A DNA stretch of 64,000 bases from a virus, in IMG/VR virus record IMGVR_UViG_3300021959_010405, positions 1-64,000 of that record. One strand, written 5' to 3'. Under the pieces are notes generated by a model that was not told where the DNA came from, searched no databases, and was given only the letters and a program-made list of their open reading frames with translations. Below are positions 8,272 to 18,640 of this stretch, piece by piece; position 1 is the stretch's first letter, and every line of letters begins with the position of its first letter. The translations under genes were made by a program, and so were the position numbers.

Positions 8272-11200
8272 ATGTCGTCTTTAAATGGATTAGTTGTTAT
8301 TGAAAATTCTATAACAAATCCAAAATCTAACCCAAAATATTGGATAGATAATAGGGAACCTTTGTCGTTTTTTGATTTTCTTAAATATATTGGTGAAGAA
8401 GCAACTCCAAAGGAATTTAATAATACATATAATTCCTATCTTCAAGATTGGTATGCTAAAAAAGGTACTAATACAGCAGTTATTGCAGGCAAGGTCCGCG
8501 ATCAATATAAGGAATTATTTAAGGAAATTTCTTTAAATTATACTACTGCAGAAGAAAAGAGATTCTTAACTAATATCGATTATAATGATGAGCAGGATGT
8601 AGCTATAGCTATACCATTTTTCAGTAAAAAGCTATCCGATATTTGCCAGTTTTATATTAAGAAGAGAGAAAAGGTAAAGTCTAAAGCACAACTTAACAAA
8701 TATAGAGGGTCACGTGTAGGCTTAGAAAAAACTATATCCGGGATAATACTCGATTATATTCTTATTGATGATAGTGATAATACGTATAATACAGCCAGTA
8801 TATCATTATCGTCTATAACGCAAGGGTTGCAAATAGAAGTGGAAGAGCTATATGATATATACTCTGAATATTTCAATATTGATCCGGACTTAGCTGCTGG
8901 CAACTATGAAAGTAGCTCTCAAATAAGAGAGAATCTATTTACTGCTAATTCAAATGATGTAGATTACGATCTATTTGTTGACTTTGACTTAGCATTAAAG
9001 AAAAGTATTTTTGACCAACCTATAACTATTGATGGCTTAGGAGATCTACTTGAAGTTAACTATGAGCCAGATTTTACTGAGTTGGTTTGTAGACCAGATG
9101 GGATATTAGACGAGTTATTAGATGAAAATTCCGACCCAACTAGAAATAGACTATCTCTTAAGAAGCAGCTATTAGAGAAATATATAGGCACAGATATATA
9201 TTATCTCTCCACTAATAGTACTGGAACAGACTATCTATCAGGGGTATTATTTAAGTCACAGAATCCTTCAAAAAATTTATTAAATAGAAGATTTCCAGGA
9301 ACTGCGTCAGTTCCTAGTAATAAGCACAGATCGGCAAGAGACATAGGCCTATTCTTCAAGCCGGATAATTTAGGTGTATTACACTTTAAGACTAATACAA
9401 ATAGATACAATATAAAAACAGAAGGTCTAGAGCCAGACAAAGTTTATGTTTTCCCAGACCCAGAGATATATGGTAATGTATCTAATATTACAAATGAGCC
9501 TTATGATTACCCATTCTATTTTGTAATAGATAACTCAGTATACAAGAAAAATAATAGCTACTCGTTTTCTATAGGGGACATATATAGCACACCTGAGGAT
9601 CAGCTCTTTTACGGTTATAAATCATATCAAGACTCTCCATCTACTTCAAACCAAACAAATTTACTCAAGACGTTTACATCCTTATATGATACAGGGATTA
9701 TTACAGACTGGCACGAGGATATCTTCGGAAATCAGTATGGTCTTTTAAAAGGGCCTAATTTAAACATCAAATCTCTAAGCTCAATATCGCCTGAAGTTCT
9801 TCCTGGAGATGATAGAAATTATGTTGTATTGGATGGTCATGATTTTTATGATGATCTAGAAGGATTCTCATTTAACTACTCTGTAAGTACTGGATTTACG
9901 AATGATGGGGATATAAGGTCTGGGGTTAGTGCCCGAACAATAGATGAGGCTCCCCACAATGGCAATTTTGATACAGGGTACCCATTTCTAAGTACTGGAA
10001 TGTTCGAGCTTACTGGGTCTCCAGTAAGACCTTTATACTTCCGCGAATTCTCGCCCTATATAGATGCATTATACAGCAAATCTCTAGAGGTATTAAAAAA
10101 GAATGGAAAGATTCTAGATGGCGCGGTATTCTTATTCGATGATGGCACTATATCTGATCCATTATCCGCGGGATCTGTAGATTATAATACCTCTTACACA
10201 GCTTTAAATACTTATTACAGTTTACTAGTTGAAGCCGGGTCCAATCCATCAAACCCGTTACTCCCAGCGCCAGACGGGGCTGCTAGCTTTTATTCTACAC
10301 CACCACTGTCTGCCTCAATTGTGAGTGTATTTGATGCTGGCAGCTTTTTAACTGAAGTAACTCTCGATAATGATTACCCATTCACTAATAGTATTTTTGA
10401 TTATGATCAATCAACAAATAATTTTTCATCTACAGTAATATCTTCAACTACCGGAAACCATATTGAACAAACAATTGAAGATGTGAGGGGGCTATCTGGA
10501 TCCGCGTTTGTAAGAAATATAAGCACTAATGAAGTACTACCTCTTAGTTCTGAGCTTTACAATGTATATAGAAAGTACCCGGACGTGGTTGAAAATGAAG
10601 TCTATTCTAACGTTCGATGGTTAGATGTTAATAATGATTCTATTTTTATCATAACAAACAACTATTTTGTTATCGATAAAATAAACTATGTAGATGGTGT
10701 ATATAAATCCCCTAATACTACTACTTTATATTATGATATTAGTAATACGGATGGTTTTACTCATGTAAGTTATCCATACTATAAAACAGATATAGACAAA
10801 ACATATTTCGCTATTACACAATTATTATCTACTAATTCAACAAACAGCTACAAAACTATCTACCCGGAAATATACGAGTATAATAATAAAACAAATAAAT
10901 CTAATAAAATATTCCCAACAACGGAAAGTGTATCGACTCTGCAGAATTACTTCCGGCTTAATGATCCTGCTTCATATAATGGTATAAATATTATAAGAAT
11001 TAAGAGACCATCTCTAACGTATAATTCGAGAAACAATTTATATTCTATAACTTACGTTGGTGAAGATGGTAATAATGTAGGGTATATATTTAATATTAAA
11101 TTTAGCTACTTAAACGAAAATATTACTTTTAAATCAATTAAATGGTATAAATTGTCTACAAACGGGTCAACTTATAACTTTTATGACTCACTAGGGGGTC

Positions 11201-11274
11201 AACTCGAGACTAATAATATTGTAGGAGATGCTGCATCTCAAAATACGCCAATCGGAGAATATAATTTTAACTAA
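8272..11274 (+). CDS. 1000-residue baseplate/tail structural protein
   Basis: A large protein of unknown fold made under its own late octamer. Residues 25-180 are helical and charged, with FFSKKLSDICQFYIKKREK followed by LNKYRGSRVGLE. From memory, this block recurs in large baseplate proteins of marine T4-like phages and probably docks onto the wedge. The remainder is beta-rich, Asn/Ser/Tyr-rich and repeat-poor, as in fibre- or host-facing domains. There are no enzymatic motifs. The stop codon TAATG overlaps the ATG of the next gene by one base, so the 172-residue protein that follows is probably made together with it. Confidence 0.75.
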   Translation: MSSLNGLVVIENSITNPKSNPKYWIDNREPLSFFDFLKYIGEEATPKEFNNTYNSYLQDWYAKKGTNTAVIAGKVRDQYKELFKEISLNYTTAEEKRFLTNIDYNDEQDVAIAIPFFSKKLSDICQFYIKKREKVKSKAQLNKYRGSRVGLEKTISGIILDYILIDDSDNTYNTASISLSSITQGLQIEVEELYDIYSEYFNIDPDLAAGNYESSSQIRENLFTANSNDVDYDLFVDFDLALKKSIFDQPITIDGLGDLLEVNYEPDFTELVCRPDGILDELLDENSDPTRNRLSLKKQLLEKYIGTDIYYLSTNSTGTDYLSGVLFKSQNPSKNLLNRRFPGTASVPSNKHRSARDIGLFFKPDNLGVLHFKTNTNRYNIKTEGLEPDKVYVFPDPEIYGNVSNITNEPYDYPFYFVIDNSVYKKNNSYSFSIGDIYSTPEDQLFYGYKSYQDSPSTSNQTNLLKTFTSLYDTGIITDWHEDIFGNQYGLLKGPNLNIKSLSSISPEVLPGDDRNYVVLDGHDFYDDLEGFSFNYSVSTGFTNDGDIRSGVSARTIDEAPHNGNFDTGYPFLSTGMFELTGSPVRPLYFREFSPYIDALYSKSLEVLKKNGKILDGAVFLFDDGTISDPLSAGSVDYNTSYTALNTYYSLLVEAGSNPSNPLLPAPDGAASFYSTPPLSASIVSVFDAGSFLTEVTLDNDYPFTNSIFDYDQSTNNFSSTVISSTTGNHIEQTIEDVRGLSGSAFVRNISTNEVLPLSSELYNVYRKYPDVVENEVYSNVRWLDVNNDSIFIITNNYFVIDKINYVDGVYKSPNTTTLYYDISNTDGFTHVSYPYYKTDIDKTYFAITQLLSTNSTNSYKTIYPEIYEYNNKTNKSNKIFPTTESVSTLQNYFRLNDPASYNGINIIRIKRPSLTYNSRNNLYSITYVGEDGNNVGYIFNIKFSYLNENITFKSIKWYKLSTNGSTYNFYDSLGGQLETNNIVGDAASQNTPIGEYNFN

Positions 11275-11792
11275 TGAAAACGTATACAGTCTCAATTACC
11301 GGTAACACATCTACTCTCGAGAGTTTAGTATATTATGACGAGATTGCGGTAAAGGGCGATGTTGAATTTACATTTGATTTAACAGGCCTTGAAGTAAATC
11401 TTAATAATATATTAAGAATAGATATAGATTATGGGGATAGTAGTGATATAGAGAGATTCTCATATGATGTTGGGGTTGACCACGAGACTAAGCCTATAAC
11501 ATATGAAATAGCATTATATGGCGCTTACAGACCTGAATCAATTTTTAAACATGTTTATAGACCTCTAAATAGCACATACTTCTCTCAATTGACTGCTAGT
11601 ATATTATTGCAGTATGGTAATTTTGACCATTCAAAAATTATAATACCTATAAAAATAGCTCAACACTCTTATTACGATGTATTAGGGTCAATTAATGTAT
11701 TAGATACACAAATTATATCAACTACTGCTAGTGATATTTTTTGTGTGGTTGAAGATGAAGACGGAGATATAATAAACTTAGTTTTGTCATAA
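11274..11792 (+). CDS. Small PKD-like structural protein
   Basis: A 172-residue protein that looks like one immunoglobulin/PKD-type beta domain plus a C-terminal extension. Residues about 35-110 contain RIDIDYGDSSDIERF in place of the PKD WDFGDG motif, and ESIFKHVYRPLN in place of the closing H-x-Y strand. The resemblance is by eye only. It is translationally coupled to the preceding 1000-residue protein, so it may be its partner or an accessory decoration domain encoded separately. Confidence 0.6.
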   Translation: MKTYTVSITGNTSTLESLVYYDEIAVKGDVEFTFDLTGLEVNLNNILRIDIDYGDSSDIERFSYDVGVDHETKPITYEIALYGAYRPESIFKHVYRPLNSTYFSQLTASILLQYGNFDHSKIIIPIKIAQHSYYDVLGSINVLDTQIISTTASDIFCVVEDEDGDIINLVLS

Positions 11793-11795
11793 ATA
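11788..11795 (+). promoter_or_regulatory. Late-promoter-like octamer CATAAATA
   Basis: It overlaps the stop of the previous gene and ends seven bases before the ATG at 11803. Confidence 0.6.
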
Positions 11796-11802
11796 TATAA
11801 TA

Positions 11803-14800
11803 ATGGATGTAGTAGATTTTAATGACAGTGCTAAGTGTCTGAGTGCGGATTATATCGATAGCGATAATATAGAGCTGAGTGTTAATAGCATACAGGTAGA
11901 GCAAGGAATTAATATATTTGATGTACCAGCTTTAAATTCACTCAAGGATTCAAAAATAGGTAACTACAGCGCGCTATATCTTACAGATAAGAAGTATGGT
12001 AGCGATATTGTTTCATTTAAAACAATAAGCGAGATACCAAGAACAAAAATTATAACCTATATTGCTACAACATCCAACGCAGATAAAACACCAGAAAAAT
12101 ATTTACATATAGAGCCTGGCACAGTTGGTACTAATAGTGTAGCTGCTTACTCGTTCAAATCTCCAAATCAAATCAAAGATGTAAATAGAATCTTTTTTGA
12201 AATAGATGTATTATCAGATAGATATTGCCGGGTTCTGCATAGAGATGAAAATAGATTTTATTACTTAACAGTAAATCAAGATTTAGATTTTTATTTTGCG
12301 GATAGAGACTATCAAAATACATCATTTAATGTGATCGATGATAGCGTATTTGAATATATTATAGATGAGGAAGGCGACGATGTAGTTTTTTACAAGGCAT
12401 TAAGCGCTACGCCGGCTGTTGGGAATGATGTGAAGATATTATCGTTCAATGATAACAAATTAACTCTCAATACTCCAGCATCTGCCGGGATTATATTGTT
12501 TGATAATAGCAATAGATTTAAAATAGATTTCGTCAATAGATATAATAGCATAACACCTAAGCTTGACACATCTTGGGTATCATATGATATAATTGATAGT
12601 ATTAATATAAATTCATCAAAGAGCTCCTTTAAAGAAAGAAATAGTTATCTATTCTCTACACAATACAGTAACGCTACCGGCAATGAATTAAAATTTAATT
12701 TGTTACCTTTAAAAGATAATTTTTCTGAAAGAGATAATCAGCATAGAGGTGATTATATAACTCAATACACTAATAAAAATACTCCTAACGTAGATATGAG
12801 GGAGTATGAAAAAATCCATATAGGGCCTCGGCAAGAAAGTAATAATAATGATATATCTCTTTCATATACATTTTATAACTCAGACTATGTATTTCTCCCA
12901 GACCAGTATACAGTTTTTACAACACCTAAATCGCTATACCCCTACTCAAAAATTAATGTTAATGATACATTGATAGCTAAAAATGGCGCACTAGGTGGTG
13001 ATTCACCACACACATCAGATAAAATATTTTGCAAGCTCGATCAAGGGAATGCTAACCCTACTGATGGAACATATTTATGTACCTGGCTATCAGGAGGAGA
13101 CAAAGACACTATAGGCGTGTGGGTTGACAGATTTTATAATCCAACACTAACATCTAAAATAGAGGCCTTATCATCAGTGTCAGTAAAGCTATTTGATTTT
13201 ACCGACCCATCAGAATGCGCTATAGAGAGTGGCAATATAAGAGATCGAAATTATTACGATAGAAAAAGCAGCCTAGTATTTGAGGAAGACAAGCAATATA
13301 TTTATGAGAGAATAGGTAATGAATATGTGACAGAATACTTGAAGCATCTCGATCAATATTCTCTTATAGATAAATTTAGCTTAATAGGTGCTGATGGGTC
13401 TAGACTCGATTCAATACCAACATCAGAAGATACGCAACTCTTTAATTTAACAAATGCGTACTATACTCTCTCGAACTATGATGCTATAGACAAGCAAATT
13501 ACCATATCGTTTTGGCTCGATACTGATGATTGGTCTAAACCAGTAGGGTACTCTATAGCCGGAAATTTAACAAACAGGGGTATAGGAATTTTAAATGATA
13601 CTATAATAACACCCTTTATAACATTACATTATCAAAATATATTACATATATACAATACTTCTTTTGATCTTATCGATAGTATAGACTTTAAAGAGCCAAT
13701 AAGAGATATAATACGTGAGGATTCGCTCGATAATTTTTATATTGTTACAGACTACCAAAATATTTTTAAAGTTCAATCTAACGGGGCTGTGTTCGATAAA
13801 GCATCTATAGGTATTGTCGGTGAGTACGAAAACTATCTCATAAAGGGCAATAAAATATATTTTCTACACGACGATAAAACTATAACAATATTTGACACAG
13901 TGCAAGAGACATTTGATGATACTACTACGGTAGAAATACCGGATGAGAGTGGACTACCGCAGAATATCAACTCATTAGTTTATGATAATGTATCGGAAAG
14001 CTTAGTAGGGTCTCGAGGGGATAAGTCAGTAAAGATAGATGATAATAACTATGTGTTTGTTGTAGATAATAAGACACTTGTTAAGGAGAGTATAGATCAC
14101 TCTAAACGAACTGTTTTAATGTCATCTTCAACCTCTATAAAAGATTTTGTAATTGATGATAATTCATACATATATGTATTGCATGATAATAATAAACTAT
14201 CTAAATATACTAAAGATAGATTAAGAGTGTATCAAATAGAAATAACTGACTCCACAACTAATAATGATGAGTTGGAAGCTATAGCTATTGATTTAGTTAG
14301 AGAGTATACATCAAACGGTTTAGAGCAATACCCTATTGCCATATGCAATAATGATCAACAAAAATTATATGGCGCTACAATAAATGAAACAGACGGGTCA
14401 GTAGTAACTAAGCAATTAAATGACATTTACGGTAAATTTTATGATAAGTGCGATCAGTTCTATCTGGATAATAGAAGATACAATCTTACAAACTATAGCT
14501 ATTTAAAAGAAGAGGCTGGGAGTACAAATACACTCTCTTTCATAACGAAGTTAGATAATATCTATAATAATCGAACATCTTTAAACTCTAAGATTGAATA
14601 TAATATAGAGTCACTCCCTCCAGGGCAACACCATTTTGTATACAGGATAGATACAATAACTGGCAATATTACCGTCTTCGTTGATGGTATTAAAGTTGAG
14701 AATGTTAAATTCGAGCCTGGCAAATTCGCTCTGCAGAGTATATTCGATGAGGGACTTTTTATAGGAGGTACAGGATTTAACAATAATGTATTATTAGGGG

Positions 14801-15159
14801 ATTATTTAAATCAAAATGATAGATATTTTTGCCAAAATCTATTTATTAAGCAACCGAAAATTTATAACTACGCAATCGATGATGTGGATGTTAAGTTCTT
14901 AAATTTACACAATATTAAGATTAATGAAGTTGTTGCGAGTATGCCATCTGGTGAGAGAAATCAAATAGAACGAATACAAAGATTTTTTAAATGGCAGTTA
15001 CCTGGTAACAAATCCAATTATATTAATCTTAAAATCAAGAATAACATATTAACAGACGATGCTCTAAATAATACAATTAAGGGCGAAATCTTAAGAGAAA
15101 TATCAAGCTCCCTACCAGCCTCTGTGGTTGTTAAAGATATTACATTTGAAAACTATTGA
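11803..15159 (+). CDS. 1118-residue structural protein with a LamG-like domain apparently split by a beta-propeller
   Basis: Residues about 560-600 (KQITISFWLDTDDWSKP, then GNLTNRGIGILNDTIITPF) look like the first half of a concanavalin/LamG sandwich. The matching second half appears only near residues 940-990 (GQHHFVYRIDTITGNITVFV then DGIKV). In between, residues about 620-870 carry propeller-like strands such as NFYIVTDYQNIFKVQSNG and SYIYVLHDNNKLSKYTKDR. This suggests a propeller inserted into a sugar-binding-type domain. The last 100 residues (ERNQIERIQRFFKWQLPGNK and onward) are helical. The protein is probably peripheral on the baseplate or tail. It has its own late octamer. Confidence 0.7.
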   Translation: MDVVDFNDSAKCLSADYIDSDNIELSVNSIQVEQGINIFDVPALNSLKDSKIGNYSALYLTDKKYGSDIVSFKTISEIPRTKIITYIATTSNADKTPEKYLHIEPGTVGTNSVAAYSFKSPNQIKDVNRIFFEIDVLSDRYCRVLHRDENRFYYLTVNQDLDFYFADRDYQNTSFNVIDDSVFEYIIDEEGDDVVFYKALSATPAVGNDVKILSFNDNKLTLNTPASAGIILFDNSNRFKIDFVNRYNSITPKLDTSWVSYDIIDSININSSKSSFKERNSYLFSTQYSNATGNELKFNLLPLKDNFSERDNQHRGDYITQYTNKNTPNVDMREYEKIHIGPRQESNNNDISLSYTFYNSDYVFLPDQYTVFTTPKSLYPYSKINVNDTLIAKNGALGGDSPHTSDKIFCKLDQGNANPTDGTYLCTWLSGGDKDTIGVWVDRFYNPTLTSKIEALSSVSVKLFDFTDPSECAIESGNIRDRNYYDRKSSLVFEEDKQYIYERIGNEYVTEYLKHLDQYSLIDKFSLIGADGSRLDSIPTSEDTQLFNLTNAYYTLSNYDAIDKQITISFWLDTDDWSKPVGYSIAGNLTNRGIGILNDTIITPFITLHYQNILHIYNTSFDLIDSIDFKEPIRDIIREDSLDNFYIVTDYQNIFKVQSNGAVFDKASIGIVGEYENYLIKGNKIYFLHDDKTITIFDTVQETFDDTTTVEIPDESGLPQNINSLVYDNVSESLVGSRGDKSVKIDDNNYVFVVDNKTLVKESIDHSKRTVLMSSSTSIKDFVIDDNSYIYVLHDNNKLSKYTKDRLRVYQIEITDSTTNNDELEAIAIDLVREYTSNGLEQYPIAICNNDQQKLYGATINETDGSVVTKQLNDIYGKFYDKCDQFYLDNRRYNLTNYSYLKEEAGSTNTLSFITKLDNIYNNRTSLNSKIEYNIESLPPGQHHFVYRIDTITGNITVFVDGIKVENVKFEPGKFALQSIFDEGLFIGGTGFNNNVLLGDYLNQNDRYFCQNLFIKQPKIYNYAIDDVDVKFLNLHNIKINEVVASMPSGERNQIERIQRFFKWQLPGNKSNYINLKIKNNILTDDALNNTIKGEILREISSSLPASVVVKDITFENY

Positions 15160-15165
15160 TAGTTT

Positions 15166-15173
15166 CATAAATA
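15166..15173 (+). promoter_or_regulatory. Late-promoter-like octamer CATAAATA
   Basis: Six bases before the ATG at 15180. Confidence 0.6.
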
Positions 15174-15179
15174 TACAAA

Positions 15180-17189
15180 ATGACCTTTGACCCTACAGCC
15201 AAGAGATTCAATTACACCTCTGGAGGTGAGCTAACCTTAACTGGGTCAGACTATATCGGGTATTTTAATGTTGATGCAGATGAGATATGGACTGGTAGAT
15301 ATAAAGATAGCCAATCTAAGGAACTATTACCTACATCGAGATTAAAAAGTGATTTGTACTTATCAAATTATTTTCAAGACAGGGTAATTGTAGATAATCT
15401 ATCACTACCCAATACTCTCGACGAAATATTAATACCAGAAAACGAGATAGTCACTTCACAGATTTTTTCAAGTTGCTTAAACAGAATATACGAAAACACT
15501 CTGTATATGTATAGTAAGCTGTTTATTGCATCTAATGATATTCCTGTAAGCTATTCATCATGGGCCGGTATAAGTGCATCAACATATATTGACCCTACCC
15601 AAGTAGATTCAGCTTCTGGTGCAATATCTGGTTTAGGGCTTCAGTGGTTTCCGTCAGATGTTGCAGTAACAACTGAAAGGGCGGAGTATATAGGGTATGA
15701 TGCATTAGATGAACTAAACAAGCTTACTGCAATACAATCTACAAGCAATACATATTTCCTGTTTGGGATAACAAATACAGAATTAGTGGTATTGGAAAGT
15801 GATGAAGACAGAACAACAATTTCTGTAACATTCAGTTCTAGCTTTGTCGATTCGAATACAGATAAAGAATACGTTAATATTGCCGATATATCTATTAATG
15901 GTGATAATCTGTATATGGTTGATAGTTCTGAAAACTATCTATACAGTTACAATATACTGGGATATACTAAGGATGATAATATTCTTCAAAACTCTAGGCA
16001 ACTGCTAAAAATTCAAGGCGGTCATGGGGATGCAGATGATAAGAGCAAGTACGACTCTCCCAACGTTGTAGAGTCAGGTTCAGATAGAGTATATGTAGCA
16101 GATTCTGGAAACAATTGCGTTAAAATATATGACACCAATCTCGCATGGATAAATACATACAATTTCACACTTGATGATATATCGGTTGTAGATATAAAGT
16201 ATAATAAACTATTTGATAATGTATTTGTTGTCTTCAGAAGTAAATTAAAATATGACTTTTTTATCTGGATATTCAATAAAGATTTTACTACAGTTATAGA
16301 TAAATTCGACATAAATGAACAGTATGAACAATTTGATCTTGATGTAGGTGTTAATGAGGGGGATCTATTGCTTCGAAATAATAGAATCTTCTTAGGTAAG
16401 GAAGAAAATGGTGTAGGTGAAGAGATATTAGGGATAGAATTTTCATCTCAAGACTCAAATATATTATATATTTACACCGATTCTAACATTTACAAAAAAT
16501 TCATATCAACCCCTACAAAAACTATAGGCAAATGGAGACTTAACGCTCGAGGGGTAGTATTTGGATTTATTTGGAATTTTATTGATGTTGAAATAGATAA
16601 GTTTTTAATACCATGGAATCAGCTATCAGGTAAAACTGTAAATGATATTATTGTAAAATCAATATCAATAATACCAACAGATGGAAATTTTGATGACATA
16701 TTTGCGCTCGTATATACATCCCAAAGAGATGCAATTAAAATCTTATATGCTAATGAATATACCTTGTATGATAGTGCTCTGCAGTCTGGAGATGTTGATC
16801 TATATAACTCTACAAGATCTGGAACATTAGAAGACGAATATATTAATGCATTTACTATTAATAAAGAACTATACAAGCAAGTATTTAATATAGTTTCTTT
16901 AAAGAATCTATTAAGAGGTAGATTTATTAGTGAGTATGACAAATATAATAGCTTAGTTTATAAACAATATGAATATATAGCGACAGACGAGTTAGAAGAG
17001 CTTATTATAGAAAATGTAGAAAATTTACAAATACATGACAATGAGCATGTAAGTAGCGAAGTAATAAACAGGAGTTTGCGCAAGATTTACCAATTCCAAT
17101 CTAAAATGTTAGATGTTACTAGAACTAATATAAAAAATATCAGCCCTGTATTAGCTTTGACCGGCACTAACATAGTTGCAATAGATTAA
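15180..17189 (+). CDS. Structural protein with NHL/propeller-like repeats
   Basis: A 669-residue protein. Residues about 230-460 contain repeated strands of propeller type: NGDNLYMVDSSENYLYSYN, DRVYVADSGNNCVKIYDT and SNILYIYTDSNIYKKF. The C-terminal 130 residues are helical and acidic (TDELEELIIENVENLQIH, VINRSLRKIYQFQSKMLDV), and look like an oligomerisation or docking segment. No catalytic motif is visible. It lies between the LamG/propeller protein and the fibres under its own late octamer, so a virion component of the lower baseplate is the simplest reading. Confidence 0.7.
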   Translation: MTFDPTAKRFNYTSGGELTLTGSDYIGYFNVDADEIWTGRYKDSQSKELLPTSRLKSDLYLSNYFQDRVIVDNLSLPNTLDEILIPENEIVTSQIFSSCLNRIYENTLYMYSKLFIASNDIPVSYSSWAGISASTYIDPTQVDSASGAISGLGLQWFPSDVAVTTERAEYIGYDALDELNKLTAIQSTSNTYFLFGITNTELVVLESDEDRTTISVTFSSSFVDSNTDKEYVNIADISINGDNLYMVDSSENYLYSYNILGYTKDDNILQNSRQLLKIQGGHGDADDKSKYDSPNVVESGSDRVYVADSGNNCVKIYDTNLAWINTYNFTLDDISVVDIKYNKLFDNVFVVFRSKLKYDFFIWIFNKDFTTVIDKFDINEQYEQFDLDVGVNEGDLLLRNNRIFLGKEENGVGEEILGIEFSSQDSNILYIYTDSNIYKKFISTPTKTIGKWRLNARGVVFGFIWNFIDVEIDKFLIPWNQLSGKTVNDIIVKSISIIPTDGNFDDIFALVYTSQRDAIKILYANEYTLYDSALQSGDVDLYNSTRSGTLEDEYINAFTINKELYKQVFNIVSLKNLLRGRFISEYDKYNSLVYKQYEYIATDELEELIIENVENLQIHDNEHVSSEVINRSLRKIYQFQSKMLDVTRTNIKNISPVLALTGTNIVAID

Positions 17190-17192
17190 ATA
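17185..17192 (+). promoter_or_regulatory. Late-promoter-like octamer ATTAAATA
   Basis: It overlaps the stop codon of the preceding gene and ends six bases before the ATG at 17199. Confidence 0.5.
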
Positions 17193-17198
17193 AAATAA

Positions 17199-18611
17199 AT
17201 GGCTACAAACTTATTATCAAACACTATTTCTGATATATACAAGGGAATATTGCATACTACTCAGGAGCTATCTGGAAATATCCAACAGATAGTATATGAT
17301 GGTGCAGGTAATGAAACGTCTATGCAGATTGGCCTTAGCGGAGTCACTTTTAACACGTTGAATACAACCTCGCTGTCATCATACAATTTATCATACCCAA
17401 CTGAGGTGGGTGCTCAGTATAGTGTTTTAGCGCAATCAAATAATACAGGAATGCTCGGTATAGTCCCTCTGTCAGAGATTATTTGCAATGCTACTAATGG
17501 CATTAATTACTCAGCAAAAGGAATCCTCGATCGAGAGATTATGTTTCCTACACTATCGTGTGGTATTATAACAGATACTACCCAAAAGCCAATTTGCGAT
17601 ATATACAATAGTGTCGGTGTATTAACACATACATCAGTTTCTGGAAGTATTCCAAAGAACCAGTTCGTAGCAGGAATCTCCCTAACATGCGGCTTAATAA
17701 GAAGCGATGGAATATCATATGAAACTGGAAACATTGACCCGCTTGTCCCACTAGAGAAGGACAAGTACTACATTTTATCTACAGATAAAGATATAGTGAA
17801 TGAAGGCGAAACGTTTACTATAAGATTAAAGACGGTTAATGTTCCGGATTTCGAAAAAGTCTCTTACAAAATAACAGGAGTTACCTCTGATGATATAGAT
17901 GGGGCTGCTCTAACAGGCGAATTTGATATTATCAATAATGTTAGCACAATCACATTTACAACATCTATTAATGAGGATGTAATCGGGGTCCCGAACGAAA
18001 CATTTAAAATTGAACTTACAAACCTACCATCATATTCACCTCCTACTTTTGCGCATGTAGATATAATATCTGATTTACGAATAAAAGACTATAATAGAAT
18101 ATGTATAGCAGTAATAGACGAGACAGCTGACCAATCGCGTGGCACTACTCAAAACGATTATAATACATTTGTAGCTAACCACCCTAATCGAGAATTTCAC
18201 TTAATAACTGGCAAGGCACCGGCTGGTCAGGGAGGCTCTGGGGCTCGTAAAAGTTTAGAAATTCCTGCGGGATTTGCTAATAACCCAAATTTCTTTATAC
18301 ACGGATTTCCAGAAGATAATTTAACAAACGATAGACAATTTATAACCAGAGATGAGAGGTTATTTGAATGGCAAGCAGATGGTTTTGATGAAGTGCAAGA
18401 TTGGTTTAGCTTAGCTAATTTAAATAGAGTATACAGAGGATCTACTATTTACTTTGCTGTAGATAACTCTGGATCAACAACAACAAACTTAGTTAGAGGT
18501 CATTATGAGGATTTCGTAGCAAAGTGTACAGCTCACGGGTTAAAAGTAAAAGAATTAAACATGCGCAGTGAACGGTATATTAAGCCCTTTATAGGGGCTT
18601 TACCTGACTAG
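17199..18611 (+). CDS. Fibre-type protein with Calx-beta-like domain and C-terminal MIDAS-like motif (paralogue 1)
   Basis: A 470-residue protein, paralogous to the next gene. The N-terminus (NTISDIYKGILHTTQEL, IVYDGAGNETSMQIG, LSYPTEVGAQYSVLAQS) matches its neighbour and probably forms the attachment part. Residues about 195-290 resemble a Calx-beta domain (VNEGETFTIRLKTVNVPD through TGVTSDDIDGA). The last 180 residues have alternating strands and helices. They begin RICIAVIDET and include FAVDNSGSTTTNLVRGH (about 420-436), where DxSGS is the metal-binding motif of von Willebrand A domains. A VWA-like adhesion module is inferred. A short hairpin-like repeat lies in the last codons but lacks a T-run. 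Confidence 0.72.
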   Translation: MATNLLSNTISDIYKGILHTTQELSGNIQQIVYDGAGNETSMQIGLSGVTFNTLNTTSLSSYNLSYPTEVGAQYSVLAQSNNTGMLGIVPLSEIICNATNGINYSAKGILDREIMFPTLSCGIITDTTQKPICDIYNSVGVLTHTSVSGSIPKNQFVAGISLTCGLIRSDGISYETGNIDPLVPLEKDKYYILSTDKDIVNEGETFTIRLKTVNVPDFEKVSYKITGVTSDDIDGAALTGEFDIINNVSTITFTTSINEDVIGVPNETFKIELTNLPSYSPPTFAHVDIISDLRIKDYNRICIAVIDETADQSRGTTQNDYNTFVANHPNREFHLITGKAPAGQGGSGARKSLEIPAGFANNPNFFIHGFPEDNLTNDRQFITRDERLFEWQADGFDEVQDWFSLANLNRVYRGSTIYFAVDNSGSTTTNLVRGHYEDFVAKCTAHGLKVKELNMRSERYIKPFIGALPD

Positions 18612-18625
18612 AAATTAAATTTTAA

Positions 18626-18633
18626 TATAAATA
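18626..18633 (+). promoter_or_regulatory. Late promoter, perfect T4 consensus TATAAATA
   Basis: Seven bases before the ATG at 18641. It is identical to the T4 late -10 element. Confidence 0.7.
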
Positions 18634-18640
18634 ATACATA

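Noticed and set aside
18582-18600. Hairpin AAGCCC...GGGCTT at the end of fibre paralogue 1
   Set aside because: The stem is only six bases and TACCTG rather than a T-run follows, so a terminator cannot be supported.
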